Source of the DNA: JANXYW01 sp031400455
GTDB lineage: Bacteria > Chloroflexota > Dehalococcoidia > DSTF01 > JACRBR01
Direction: 5' to 3'
Length of the DNA: 64,000 nucleotides
NCBI GenBank assembly: GCA_031400455.1
Contig: JANNPX010000031.1
Coordinates: 1 to 64,000, forward strand
Part shown: positions 8,843-17,223 of the stretch, one piece after another
Layout: each line of letters starts with the position of its first letter
Position numbering within the stretch: position 1 is the stretch's first letter
Notes under the pieces: model-generated
What the model saw: only the letters and a program-made list of their open reading frames with translations
Told to the model about the DNA's origin: nothing
The model's database searches: none
Made by a program: the position numbers and the translations under genes

Positions 8843-10261
8843 CTACGCGGCGGCGAGACCGCCAAACTGCTGGTTCTGCTTCGCCTCTCGGGCGGTGTCT
8901 TGGAGGGAGACGAAGTAGGAGTGCGCGGCCTGGTCGAGATAGCGGCGCGTGAAGCTCGGCGTTTCGCCGTGGTAGACGCAGATGTCGGACATCAACTCAA
9001 CGATGTCGCGCGGGTGGCAGCCCTTAAAGTCGCGCCCCATCCTGTCGTAGTACGTGTTAACGAGGTACGTCGCAGCTTCCGGCTCGAACGGCAATTCGCG
9101 CTGTTGGCAGACCCGCGAGAGGATCTCGATGAACTGCTCGCGCGAAGGATCGGGAATCTCGATCTTGTGGCGGATGCGGCGGAAGAATGCTTCATCACCA
9201 AGCTGCGATGGGTGAAGGTTCGTCGAGAAGATCAGCAGGACATCGAACGGCACCTCCACCATATCGCCCGTGTGGAGAGACAGGTGGTCGATGCGCTCTT
9301 CCATCGGCACGATCCAGCGGTTGAGCAGCTCCTTCGTGGAGATCATCTGGCGGCCAAAGTCGTCGACGATGAGGATACCACTGTTTGCCTTCCACTGAAG
9401 CGGCGCGATGTAGAACTGCGACTGCGGCGAGTACCGCAGCTCCAACTCCTTCATTGTCAGTTCGCCCCCGGCCGTGATCATCGGGCGTCGTGCGACGACC
9501 CAACGACGGTCGCGGCGGCGTTCCCCGCCGTTCGCCGTGTCGCCGGCGGCACGGCGCTCCTGCGCCTCCTGCGGGATCTCCTGGTGCACACGCGGGTCGT
9601 AGACCTTGACGATCGTGCCATTGATCTCGACGGCATACGGGATCAGTACTTCGCCGGGGAGCATGTGGCCGATAGCGTTGGTGATCGTACTCTTGCCGTT
9701 GCCGGAACCTCCGTACAGCAGCATCGAGCGCCCGGAGTTGACGGCGGGCCCGAGCGCCTCGCAGACGTTTTCGTCCAAGACCAGATGCGAGAGTGCGGCC
9801 TCGACCGACTCGGGCGTGACGCGCATTGCGCGGATCGACTGCAACTTGAGCACCTGCAGGTACACCTCGAACGGCACCGGCGCCGGTCCCATGTAGTGAT
9901 TGCGCGCGAGCGCTTCCTCTGCCTTCTCCATGCCCTTGTTGGACAGTGAGTACTGGTAGAGCTGCTCACCCATGCCGGCACTGCCCACGACCTCGGCGAG
10001 CTGCTCGCGCTTGAGGAACGTCAGCACTTCGTCGATGACCGGAAACGGAAGGGCGATTTGCGCGGCGACCTGGCGCGCGGCGGGCCGCCCCGCGAAATAG
10101 ATCGCCTTGACGACGAGATCCAGGATCATCGAGAGATCGAGCCCGGTCTCCTCAATGGTCTGAGGCTGCGGCACCCAGGGCGCGCCGTCTTCGTGTGATT
10201 GCTGGTTTGCTCGCCCCGCGGTTCCGAGGAAAGTGCCTGCCACGCCCGTTTCGATGGTCAT
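8843..10261 (-). CDS. AAA-type ATPase with N-terminal winged-helix-like region
   Basis: A 472-residue protein. Residues about 40-120 look like a helix-turn-helix/winged-helix domain ('RQVAAQIALPFPVIDEVLTFL'). The ATPase part has Walker A 'GGSGNGKST' (about 184-192), Walker B 'GILIVDDFG', a sensor-1-like 'LLIFSTNLHP' and an arginine pair in 'EAFFRRIRHKIEI'. The target is unknown. It diverges from a vWA-FHA membrane protein next to the Tad locus; AAA ATPases often pair with vWA proteins (MoxR-type systems), so a functional link is plausible but inferred. A good promoter lies about 490 bp upstream, implying an unusually long leader. Confidence 0.8.
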   Translation of the reverse strand: MTIETGVAGTFLGTAGRANQQSHEDGAPWVPQPQTIEETGLDLSMILDLVVKAIYFAGRPAARQVAAQIALPFPVIDEVLTFLKREQLAEVVGSAGMGEQLYQYSLSNKGMEKAEEALARNHYMGPAPVPFEVYLQVLKLQSIRAMRVTPESVEAALSHLVLDENVCEALGPAVNSGRSMLLYGGSGNGKSTITNAIGHMLPGEVLIPYAVEINGTIVKVYDPRVHQEIPQEAQERRAAGDTANGGERRRDRRWVVARRPMITAGGELTMKELELRYSPQSQFYIAPLQWKANSGILIVDDFGRQMISTKELLNRWIVPMEERIDHLSLHTGDMVEVPFDVLLIFSTNLHPSQLGDEAFFRRIRHKIEIPDPSREQFIEILSRVCQQRELPFEPEAATYLVNTYYDRMGRDFKGCHPRDIVELMSDICVYHGETPSFTRRYLDQAAHSYFVSLQDTAREAKQNQQFGGLAAA

Positions 10262-10868
10262 CGAGGCTCCTCAGCGCGTCCCCTGTCGGTCACGGACGCT
10301 CCTGGTTTGCGGTTCGCGGTCGCGAAGACGTAGGGGCAAGCAGCGACCGCCCCAACGCCCTTCGCAGGGAGTATCGGCTTGAACGTGGCAAAGCTGGATA
10401 CGAGCGGACACGGCTCTGCGAATGCCGGTGCTTGCTGTTGGGTCTGGCTGCTTTGGTTGGGGGGGAAGAAACGGGTTGGGGCCAGAGGACGCTAGCCAGG
10501 CCCCGCCTCCTGAACACGCATCCCCTGGGCCCGTAGCCCCACATTGAAGCTTCCGCTCAGGGCGGAAGACGCATCTTCGCGCAGTCGGAATCCGCGCGGG
10601 TCCAGATCGGACTTGCTCGCCTGCGTCCGTGCCTGGCGCGCTGGTACCGCTCAGCACGGCACCGGATCGGTCGATAGTTACTTGAGAGCGATGTTCTTGC
10701 CCGGCTCCACCCGGCGACCTATGTGGCCGCCTCCGTGCAAGGTGGGTCGATTCTGACACCGGTGGTCATCGCTGTCAAGGGGTTAGGACGCAAATTATCG
10801 GCGTCAAGGAACCGGGTGCGCCGTGCTGCGTGAACAGCGCAGTCCCGGCGGCGGATGCGAGGCAGAGA
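10262..10868. other. 607-bp non-coding divergent region with many hairpins
   Basis: No reading frame here looks like a real protein. On the minus strand several stems are visible, for example CTTCCGC-TCAGG-GCGGAAG (10549-10567) and a GTGCC...GGCAC stem enclosing GCTG...CAGC near 10630-10665. With the promoter at 10750-10778 this suggests a structured 5' leader or small RNA ahead of the AAA ATPase gene. I could not match it to tmRNA, RNase P RNA, SRP RNA, 6S RNA or a known riboswitch by eye. Confidence 0.5.
10750..10778 (-). promoter_or_regulatory. Sigma-70-type promoter on minus strand
   Basis: Reading the minus strand: TTGACA (10778-10773), a 17-bp spacer, then CAGAAT (10755-10750). The -35 box is perfect, the spacing is ideal and the -10 matches four of six. 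Transcription would start near 10743 and run toward the AAA ATPase gene. Confidence 0.6.
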
Positions 10869-12806
10869 ATGCGCAGGAATCTGGTGGTTGGCATCGTGGC
10901 CGGCGCTGCACTTAGCGCCGTGCTTTCGTTGGCGCATGGGCAAGAGCCGCCGGCGTTGCGCGCTGACATCGTTAGCGTCTCGGAGGACGGGTACCCGGCG
11001 GCCCGCGCGATCGTGAACATCGAAGACACCGGCTCCGACATCAAGACCCTGACCATCGCGAACTTCACGGCGACGGTCGGTGGCCAGCCGGCAACGGTGC
11101 TCGCCGCTGATCTCGCATCCAGCCAGAACGCGCCACTTTCCGTGCTGCTCCTGATGGACTCCAGCGGCAGCATGGCGGGGGAGCCCATCGCGCAGAGCAA
11201 GGAGGCCGCGAAGGGCCTGGTCGCGGCGCTGGGGCCCAATGACCGTGTAGCCGTGATGAGCTTCGCCGATAGCGTGGCGCTCGTGCAGGACTACACCGTC
11301 GACCGCTCCGCTATCACTCGGGCAATCGATGGGCTCACGGCGAAAGGAAACACGGCGCTGTACGACGCCACCGGCGCCGCTGCGTACAAGGCGGGGACAG
11401 CGGGTTCGGGTCGTCGCGCGATCATCTTGTTGAGCGACGGGGCGCAAGACGGCGTCAAATTGAAGACGACGCGTGATCAGGCACTATCGGCGGTTGCGGG
11501 CGCGCAGGTGCCTGTCTTCGCCATTGGTGAGGGCAAGAGCCTCGACGTGGCGTACCTCACGCAAGTCGCTTTGTCGTCCCGAGGCCGCTACCTGGAGGCG
11601 CCGAAGGCGACGGATCTCGTCGGCCTGTTCGCCTCGATTGGCGAACTGCTCACCAGCCAGTTCATCGTCAGGTTCGACGCCAGTGCCGCGGCGGGCGCCG
11701 CCGAATCGCCGATCACGATCACGATCCAGTCGAGTGCCACGAGCGTGACTGCAGCGAGCGCATTCCGCCCCGGGGCGGGTTTCGTCGCCGCGCCGGTCGC
11801 GCTCACGCTCAGTGGCGTCACTGCTGGCGAGACATTCACCGACACGCGCGAGGTGACGGCGGTCCCCGATCGCCTGGAGGGATTGACGCGCGTCGCGTTC
11901 TACGTCGACGACGTCAACATCTACGAGACCGACACCGCGCCGTATACCTTCACGTACGACCCGCGGGCCTATGGCGCGTCCACTCACACGCTGAAGGCTT
12001 CAGCCATCGTCGGTGCGCAGGCATTCGAGTCAGCACCCGTGTCATTCACATCCAGCGCGCCGGCGGCGCCTGCTGGCAGCTCCGGTGGCTTGCCGCTCGT
12101 GCCGATTGCTGTGGGCATAGCCGCTCTCGCCGTCGCTCTTGTCGTAGGCGGGTTGTTCTTCACCGTAGTCCGCCGCCTGCAGCGTGGAGGCATGGTGGTC
12201 GTGCGTTCCGCCGACCAGCGGATCACACCGTGGGCGACGCGAGTGCGCGAAGTTGCCGCGTCCGAGGAGGGTGACCTGCCCGACACGCCGCCGGCCGTCG
12301 CCGCGGTCGTGGAAGAGATCGGCGAGCCGTTGGGGGTATTGGTTTCGCGCGGCGGCCCAATGATGGGTACGGAGTACGTTGTCGGCGCGAAGCCGGTCAG
12401 CATCGGGTCGGGAGCGCGCTGCGCGGTTCGGATCAGCGATATGGCGCTGTCCGCGGAAGAGGCGCGGATCTGGGTGCGCGACGGGCACCTGATGCTGCAC
12501 AAGATGACGCGACTGAACGTGATCGCTGAGGATGGGGTGTCGGGCGGATGGACCATCCTCGAGCCGGGCGACCACGTTGATATCGGCGAGCACCGCTTCG
12601 AGTTTCGGCTCTGGACGCCGCCGCAGGCGGAGATGGCGGAAGATACGGGCCCGATTCCGAACATCCTCCGCGAGACGCCGCGCGCATTGCCGAACGAACC
12701 ACACGCGCTGATCCCAGCCACGGCCACGGGTCTGGGCGTCATCTGGCCGCGCGAGGACTCGGCGGCGTTGCACGAATCAGACGATCTGGACGCGCAGGCG
12801 AGCTAG
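10869..12806 (+). CDS. Membrane protein with extracytoplasmic von Willebrand A domain and cytoplasmic FHA domain
   Basis: A 645-residue protein. A signal peptide/anchor ('RRNLVVGIVAGAALSAVLSLAHG') is followed by a vWA domain with an intact MIDAS start 'LLMDSSGSM' (about residues 95-103), then an Ig-like region, a single membrane helix ('PIAVGIAALAVALVVGGLFF', about 412-431), and a C-terminal FHA domain with 'VSIGSGARCAVRISD'. The ATG at 10869 has GAGG about seven bases upstream and begins the signal peptide directly; a GTG at 10830 would add 13 residues. It lies upstream of the sigma factor and Tad genes, so it may be a surface metal-dependent binding protein that signals through phosphothreonine recognition. 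That role is inferred. Confidence 0.85.
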   Translation: MRRNLVVGIVAGAALSAVLSLAHGQEPPALRADIVSVSEDGYPAARAIVNIEDTGSDIKTLTIANFTATVGGQPATVLAADLASSQNAPLSVLLLMDSSGSMAGEPIAQSKEAAKGLVAALGPNDRVAVMSFADSVALVQDYTVDRSAITRAIDGLTAKGNTALYDATGAAAYKAGTAGSGRRAIILLSDGAQDGVKLKTTRDQALSAVAGAQVPVFAIGEGKSLDVAYLTQVALSSRGRYLEAPKATDLVGLFASIGELLTSQFIVRFDASAAAGAAESPITITIQSSATSVTAASAFRPGAGFVAAPVALTLSGVTAGETFTDTREVTAVPDRLEGLTRVAFYVDDVNIYETDTAPYTFTYDPRAYGASTHTLKASAIVGAQAFESAPVSFTSSAPAAPAGSSGGLPLVPIAVGIAALAVALVVGGLFFTVVRRLQRGGMVVVRSADQRITPWATRVREVAASEEGDLPDTPPAVAAVVEEIGEPLGVLVSRGGPMMGTEYVVGAKPVSIGSGARCAVRISDMALSAEEARIWVRDGHLMLHKMTRLNVIAEDGVSGGWTILEPGDHVDIGEHRFEFRLWTPPQAEMAEDTGPIPNILRETPRALPNEPHALIPATATGLGVIWPREDSAALHESDDLDAQAS

Positions 12807-12889
12807 CTCTGTAAGAGATCGCGCGCTCGCGAGTCCAACCCTACAGGGGGCATCCGCAGATGCCGATCCTCTTTGGGGCGTGCGGGAAC

Positions 12890-12901
12890 ACCCGTAAGGG
12901 T
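12890..12901. promoter_or_regulatory. Third CCC(T/G)TAAGGG site, upstream of the sigma factor gene
   Basis: ACCCGTAAGGGT differs from the two perfect sites near 6.9 kb by one base. The flanks also match: GAACACCC on the left as at 6874, and GGGTTCG on the right as at 6928. It lies 53 bp before the sigma-factor ATG. Confidence 0.5.
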
Positions 12902-12954
12902 TCGCAGACCTCCTCCGGACAAACGAGTCGGCGTGTTGGAGCGGAGCGCAACAA

Positions 12955-13530
12955 ATGGTCAGTGCGAACTCGGCGGTACCGCGAGCGAATGACGATACCG
13001 CGATCGTATTGCGGGCGATTCGGCGCGACCAGGACGCCTTCGGCGAACTGTATGACCGCCACGCCGTGCGCGTGTACCGGCACATCTACTACATGGTCGG
13101 GAACGCGGCCGAAGCCGAGGACCTGACAGCGCAGACCTTCTTGCGGGCCTGGGAGGCCATCGAGCGCTATCAGGTGCGCGGCGCGCCCTTCGTTTCCTGG
13201 CTGCTCCGCATCGCCCACAACCTGGGCGTCAGCTACCTCCGGTCGAAGCGTGACTCCTCTGAGCTGCACGATGGCATCGTGGACACGAAGGAGCGACGCG
13301 ACCCGGAATGGTCGTATCAGCAGACCGCCGAAGAGGAGATGGTCCGCGAGGCGATTCTGAAGCTGCGCGAAGAGCAGCGCCAGGTGATCATACTCCGCTT
13401 CATTGAGGATTTGGATTACAAGGAAGTGGCCGAGATTATCGGTAAGAGTGTCGCGGCGATCCGCGTCATTCAGCACCGTGCGCTCAATTCGCTTCGGAAG
13501 CAGATGAAGGTGCTGGATCCGGTGGTATGA
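12955..13530 (+). CDS. ECF-type (sigma-70 family) RNA polymerase sigma factor
   Basis: A 191-residue protein with a sigma-2 region ('DAFGELYDRHAVRVYRHIYY', 'DLTAQTFLRAWEAI') and a sigma-4 region ('QRQVIILRFIEDLDYKEVAE' with the following helix-turn-helix 'KSVAAIRVIQHRALNSLR'). It lacks the sigma-3 region, as in extracytoplasmic-function factors. No anti-sigma gene is adjacent. The Tad genes start 166 bp downstream, so it may control the pilus locus or itself. A palindromic CCCGTAAGGG site precedes it. A GACCCC-GCGA-GGGGTC hairpin without a T-run overlaps the stop codon at 13529-13544 and could be a weak terminator. Confidence 0.9.
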   Translation: MVSANSAVPRANDDTAIVLRAIRRDQDAFGELYDRHAVRVYRHIYYMVGNAAEAEDLTAQTFLRAWEAIERYQVRGAPFVSWLLRIAHNLGVSYLRSKRDSSELHDGIVDTKERRDPEWSYQQTAEEEMVREAILKLREEQRQVIILRFIEDLDYKEVAEIIGKSVAAIRVIQHRALNSLRKQMKVLDPVV

Positions 13531-13696
13531 CCCCGCGAGGGGTCGTCCGTTGAGGCGTGGCGGCCGGGGCGTGGCGTCAAATTCCGGTGGGTCTGCCCGT
13601 TCAATGCCGGTGGAGTCGTAAAGCGGGGCGGCGACCAACCGATACCTATACAGCTTCGTGGCCCGTGGGGGCTCAATCCGACTTGGGGGATGAACC

Positions 13697-14578
13697 ATGG
13701 CACAGAGAGTTGCGGGCGGTGCACAGGGCCGGACGAATCGACGCTTCCTGCTGGTAGCGATCCTTCTGGCGGGGCTGAGCGCGGCGTTAGTCTACGCGAA
13801 GATCTCCGCCAGCGACGGCGGCTCGACGTCGACACAGGTGAGCGCAGGGGACCAGCAGGTCGTCGTGGCGAAGGTACCGATCAAGGAGCGCACGACCATC
13901 ACCGCGGCGATGGTTGAGGTGAAGAGCGTGCCGCTCAACTCCGTCTCCGTGGGCGCCATCACTGACGCCACAGGAGCGATCGGCAAGGTCACGAAGTTCC
14001 CGCTGGAGGCGAACCAGCAGCTGGTTGGCAGCGCCATCATCGACACATCGCGGCCGGTCGCTGGTGCGGCGCTCTCGTACGTGGTGCCCACCGGCAAGCG
14101 CGCGATGTCTATTTCGGCATCACAGGTCGGCAATGCCGGCGGCTTGATCCTGCCAGGGGACTGGGTGGACATTGTGTGGACCTGCTGCGCGGATCGACCC
14201 GTCATCACGAAGACGCTGCTCCGAAACATCCAGGTAGCGGCCGTCGCGCAGACGATCGTTCCTTCCGGTCCGGTGAACAACTCGGCGACGCCGGCAGCGG
14301 GAGCGCCCGCGAACGGCCCGGCGACGAACCCGGTCGCGGCGAGCGCGGCTGTGGCCGTTCCCGACGCTACGACGGTCACGCTCTTGCTGACGCCGCAGGA
14401 GGCGCAGATTCTGTTCCTTGCGGAGTCGAACGGCAAGCTGCGGATGGACCTGCGCGGCGTGGGAGACCTCGACACGCCTGACACCGGGTACACGAACGTG
14501 ACGCAGCCAGAGCTGCTGCCGCTCGATGCGGTGAGCACGCTGCCGGACGCTCTGAAGCCCGAAGGATACAAGCGCTAA
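13697..14578 (+). CDS. cpaB: Flp/Tad pilus assembly protein CpaB (RcpC)
   Basis: A 293-residue protein with one N-terminal membrane helix ('FLLVAILLAGLSAALVYAKI', residues about 16-35), then an SAF-type domain ('VVVAKVPIKERTTITAAMVE') and the CpaB domain ending with 'VTLLLTPQEAQILFLAESNGKLRMDLR'-like sequence. In diderm bacteria CpaB/RcpC works with the outer-membrane secretin; here no secretin gene is present, which fits a monoderm cell where CpaB spans the wall space. It is the first gene of the tad run on the plus strand. An Ala/Pro/Asn-rich insert at about 195-225 is a lineage-specific linker. Confidence 0.88.
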   Translation: MAQRVAGGAQGRTNRRFLLVAILLAGLSAALVYAKISASDGGSTSTQVSAGDQQVVVAKVPIKERTTITAAMVEVKSVPLNSVSVGAITDATGAIGKVTKFPLEANQQLVGSAIIDTSRPVAGAALSYVVPTGKRAMSISASQVGNAGGLILPGDWVDIVWTCCADRPVITKTLLRNIQVAAVAQTIVPSGPVNNSATPAAGAPANGPATNPVAASAAVAVPDATTVTLLLTPQEAQILFLAESNGKLRMDLRGVGDLDTPDTGYTNVTQPELLPLDAVSTLPDALKPEGYKR

Positions 14579-14629
14579 ATAGTGGCGGGGAACACGCATA
14601 CGCGTTCGAGAACGTAGGAGACGTAGTCG

Positions 14630-15823
14630 ATGGCGAGGAATCCAGAAGTCGTCACCATAGACCCGGATCTTGGCAGCCGGGCCGAAACGAAGCGCGCCAT
14701 CCAGCTCGCCCACTTTACTGTGGTAGGCGAAGGCGGGTACGGCGTGGAGGCGGTGACGGTCGCGAAAGAGCGCCCGCCGGACGTCTTCGTCGTCTCGGTC
14801 GAAGAGCCTGTTGCGCTCGCGCTGCAGACGATTGAGTCGCTCGCCGATGCGGCGCCTCACGTCCCGACCATCGTCTACTCGTCGCTCGCTGACGCGCAGT
14901 CGGTGCGCCGCGCAATGGTTGCAGGCGCGCGCGACTACCTGGTCAAGCCGCTGAAGCCCGAAGACCTGAGCCGCGCCGTCTACGGCGTGCTGGAGCAAGA
15001 AGAAAAGAAGCGCCTCCGGGCCGACGGCCTCGGCGTCGAGGCGGCGGCGCGCGGCACGGTGATTACCGTGTTCGGCGCCAAGGGTGGTATCGGCAAGACG
15101 ACCATCTCGACGAACCTTGCTGTCACGCTGGCCAAGATGACCGGGGCAAATGTCTGCCTTCTGGACATGGACACGCGTTTCGGCGACGTGGCGATCATGA
15201 TGGATGTCGCCGTCGAGTCGAGTATCGCCGACGTGGCGCGGAAGATTGACGACATCGATCGCGACAAGATCCGCGACTTCCTCGTGAAGCACCACACCGG
15301 CGTGTCGATCCTGCCGGCGCCGCTGCATCCGACCGAGTGGCGCAACATGACGCCGCAGCACATCGAGAAGATCGTCGAGCTGTTGGCGCAGACGCATGAC
15401 TACGTCGTCATCGATACGCCCGGCACGTTCAACGAGCTGATTGCCGCCACGCTGGAGCTAGCGAACCTGATCCTGCTCGTGACGAGCATGGACATCGCCA
15501 GCATCAAGGACACGGCCTTGGCGTTGGAGATGTTGCGTGCGGCAGGCGTATCGGAAGACAAAGTCAAGCTGATGATCAACCACTCGACGGCGGCCAACAG
15601 CCTCCGCGAAGAGGATGTATCGCGGGTGCTGGAGTACGACGTCTTCTGGCGCATCCCGCACGACCTCAGCGTTTCGAGCAGCACGCAGCTCGGGCAGCCC
15701 ATCGTGGTTGCAAAGCCGTACGCGCGCGTTTCCCGGGCGATTATTGAATTGGCGCACGCGTTGACCGGCACCAGGCAAGAGAAGCGGGGATTCCTCGACC
15801 GGGTCCTCGGCCGGTCGGCCTGA
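14630..15823 (+). CDS. tadZ: Tad pilus localisation ATPase TadZ/CpaE (receiver-like domain + ParA/MinD ATPase)
   Basis: A 397-residue protein in two parts. Residues 1-125 form a response-regulator receiver-like fold ('GARDYLVKPLKPEDLSRAV' at its end), but the expected phospho-Asp position reads 'DVFVVSVEEP', with Ser instead of Asp, so it is probably not phosphorylated. Residues 140-397 are a ParA/MinD-type ATPase with deviant Walker A 'GAKGGIGKTT' and 'VVIDTPGTFNE'. TadZ marks the pole or site where the Tad machine assembles (family knowledge). It lies 51 bp after cpaB and 21 bp before cpaF. Confidence 0.9.
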   Translation: MARNPEVVTIDPDLGSRAETKRAIQLAHFTVVGEGGYGVEAVTVAKERPPDVFVVSVEEPVALALQTIESLADAAPHVPTIVYSSLADAQSVRRAMVAGARDYLVKPLKPEDLSRAVYGVLEQEEKKRLRADGLGVEAAARGTVITVFGAKGGIGKTTISTNLAVTLAKMTGANVCLLDMDTRFGDVAIMMDVAVESSIADVARKIDDIDRDKIRDFLVKHHTGVSILPAPLHPTEWRNMTPQHIEKIVELLAQTHDYVVIDTPGTFNELIAATLELANLILLVTSMDIASIKDTALALEMLRAAGVSEDKVKLMINHSTAANSLREEDVSRVLEYDVFWRIPHDLSVSSSTQLGQPIVVAKPYARVSRAIIELAHALTGTRQEKRGFLDRVLGRSA

Positions 15824-15844
15824 TAGGCCAGCCAGGAGAGCAGC

Positions 15845-17221
15845 ATGACTCAGTTTCAGTGGCAAGCGCGTAAGATCCAGCCAGGTGGCACGACGGGTGG
15901 CGGTAGCGGCGCTAACAACGCCGCCACACGGCCCGGTCAGCTCTCGCAAAACGTCGTTGCGTTGAACGAATTGAAGTTCACGCTGCACCAGCGCCTGATC
16001 GAAGAGTTGGACCCCAACAAGCTCGAAGGGCTGGGCAAAGATAAGGCGCGGGAAGCTGTCGAGCAGGCCGCGCGCACGCTGATCGCCCAGGAAATGCCGG
16101 GCATCGTCGGGACGACGCGTGACGAACTGGTGTCCGCCGTAGCGGACGAAGTGCTGGGCCTCGGTCCGCTGGAGCCGCTGCTGCGCGATGCCAGCATCTC
16201 GGAAGTCATGGTCAACCACCCGGATACCGTCTTCTACGAGAAAGAGGGCCGGCTGTACCTCAGCTCCGTGCGATTCCGCGACGACCAGCACATCATGCGT
16301 ATCGTCGAGCGCATCGTGGCGCCGCTCGGCCGCCGCGTCGATGAGTCATCGCCGATGGTAGATGCCCGTCTTGCGGACGGCTCGCGTGTCAACGTGATCA
16401 TCCCCCCCGTCGCGCCGAAAAGTCCGACGATCACCATTCGGAAGTTCCGCGCGGACAAGATGACGTTCGCCGACTTGGTCGCCACTGGCGCCCTGACGAA
16501 CGAACTTGCTGAGTTCTTCCGAGCCTGCGTGCAGGCCAAGCTGAACATCATCATCTCCGGCGGTACGGGTTCCGGTAAGACGACCATGCTGAACGCCCTA
16601 TCGTCCTTCATCCCCGACACCGAGCGCATCGTCACGATCGAGGATCCGACGGAGCTTCAGCTCCAGCAGGGGCACGTGGTGACGCTGGAAGCGAGGCCGC
16701 CTTCGCTGGAGGGCAAGGGCGAGGTAACGACGCGCGATCTCGTGCGCAACTCGCTCCGTATGCGCCCCGACCGCATCATCGTCGGTGAGGTGCGCGGACC
16801 CGAAGCCTTCGACATGCTACAGGCGATGAACACGGGTCACGAAGGCTCGTTGGGTACGGTTCACGCCAACACGCCGCGCGACGCTCTCGCGCGTATCGAG
16901 AACATGGTGTTGATGGCCGGATTCGAACTGCCCGTGAAGGCCATTCGCGAGCAGATGCAGTCCGCCATCCACTTGGTGATCCAGATCGCCCGCTTCCCTG
17001 ACGGTACGCGCAAAGTGACCGCTGTCGCGGAGGTCTCCGGGATGGAGGGCCAGGTTGTGACGATGCAGGATCTGTTCCTCTTCAACCAGAGGGGCATCGA
17101 CACGGACGGCCGCGTGCTGGGCGAACTGCGCACGACGGGCATCCGGCCGCAATTTTCTGAGAAGTTTGAAGTGGCAGGGATCCATCTACCGATCGATCTC
17201 TTCATGCCGGCGGGGTCCTGA
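15845..17221 (+). CDS. cpaF: Tad pilus/type II secretion-like ATPase CpaF (TadA)
   Basis: A 458-residue secretion ATPase. Walker A 'GGTGSGKTTM', the Asp box region 'RIVTIEDPTELQL', Walker B 'RIIVGEVRGPEAFDML' and the His box 'MNTGHEGSLGTVHAN' are all intact. This hexameric cytoplasmic motor drives Flp pilin assembly together with the TadB/TadC platform. The N-terminal region (residues about 40-130) is the typical helical 'VADEVLGLGPLEPLL' module. The stop is followed three bases later by the tadB start, showing tight operon structure. Confidence 0.95.
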   Translation: MTQFQWQARKIQPGGTTGGGSGANNAATRPGQLSQNVVALNELKFTLHQRLIEELDPNKLEGLGKDKAREAVEQAARTLIAQEMPGIVGTTRDELVSAVADEVLGLGPLEPLLRDASISEVMVNHPDTVFYEKEGRLYLSSVRFRDDQHIMRIVERIVAPLGRRVDESSPMVDARLADGSRVNVIIPPVAPKSPTITIRKFRADKMTFADLVATGALTNELAEFFRACVQAKLNIIISGGTGSGKTTMLNALSSFIPDTERIVTIEDPTELQLQQGHVVTLEARPPSLEGKGEVTTRDLVRNSLRMRPDRIIVGEVRGPEAFDMLQAMNTGHEGSLGTVHANTPRDALARIENMVLMAGFELPVKAIREQMQSAIHLVIQIARFPDGTRKVTAVAEVSGMEGQVVTMQDLFLFNQRGIDTDGRVLGELRTTGIRPQFSEKFEVAGIHLPIDLFMPAGS

Positions 17222-17223
17222 CC

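Noticed and set aside
10271..10759. A 162-residue minus-strand frame in the long intergenic region
   Set aside because: It has no conserved motif, no ribosome-binding site and a composition typical of random GC-rich frames. A structured RNA is a better explanation.
10262..10868. 6S RNA, RNase P RNA or a c-di-GMP riboswitch
   Set aside because: Conserved core sequences of these RNAs could not be found by eye on either strand.
14120..15397. A 425-residue open frame on the minus strand
   Set aside because: It lies entirely opposite cpaB and tadZ, is rich in Arg/His and matches no domain. It is a shadow caused by high GC codon bias.
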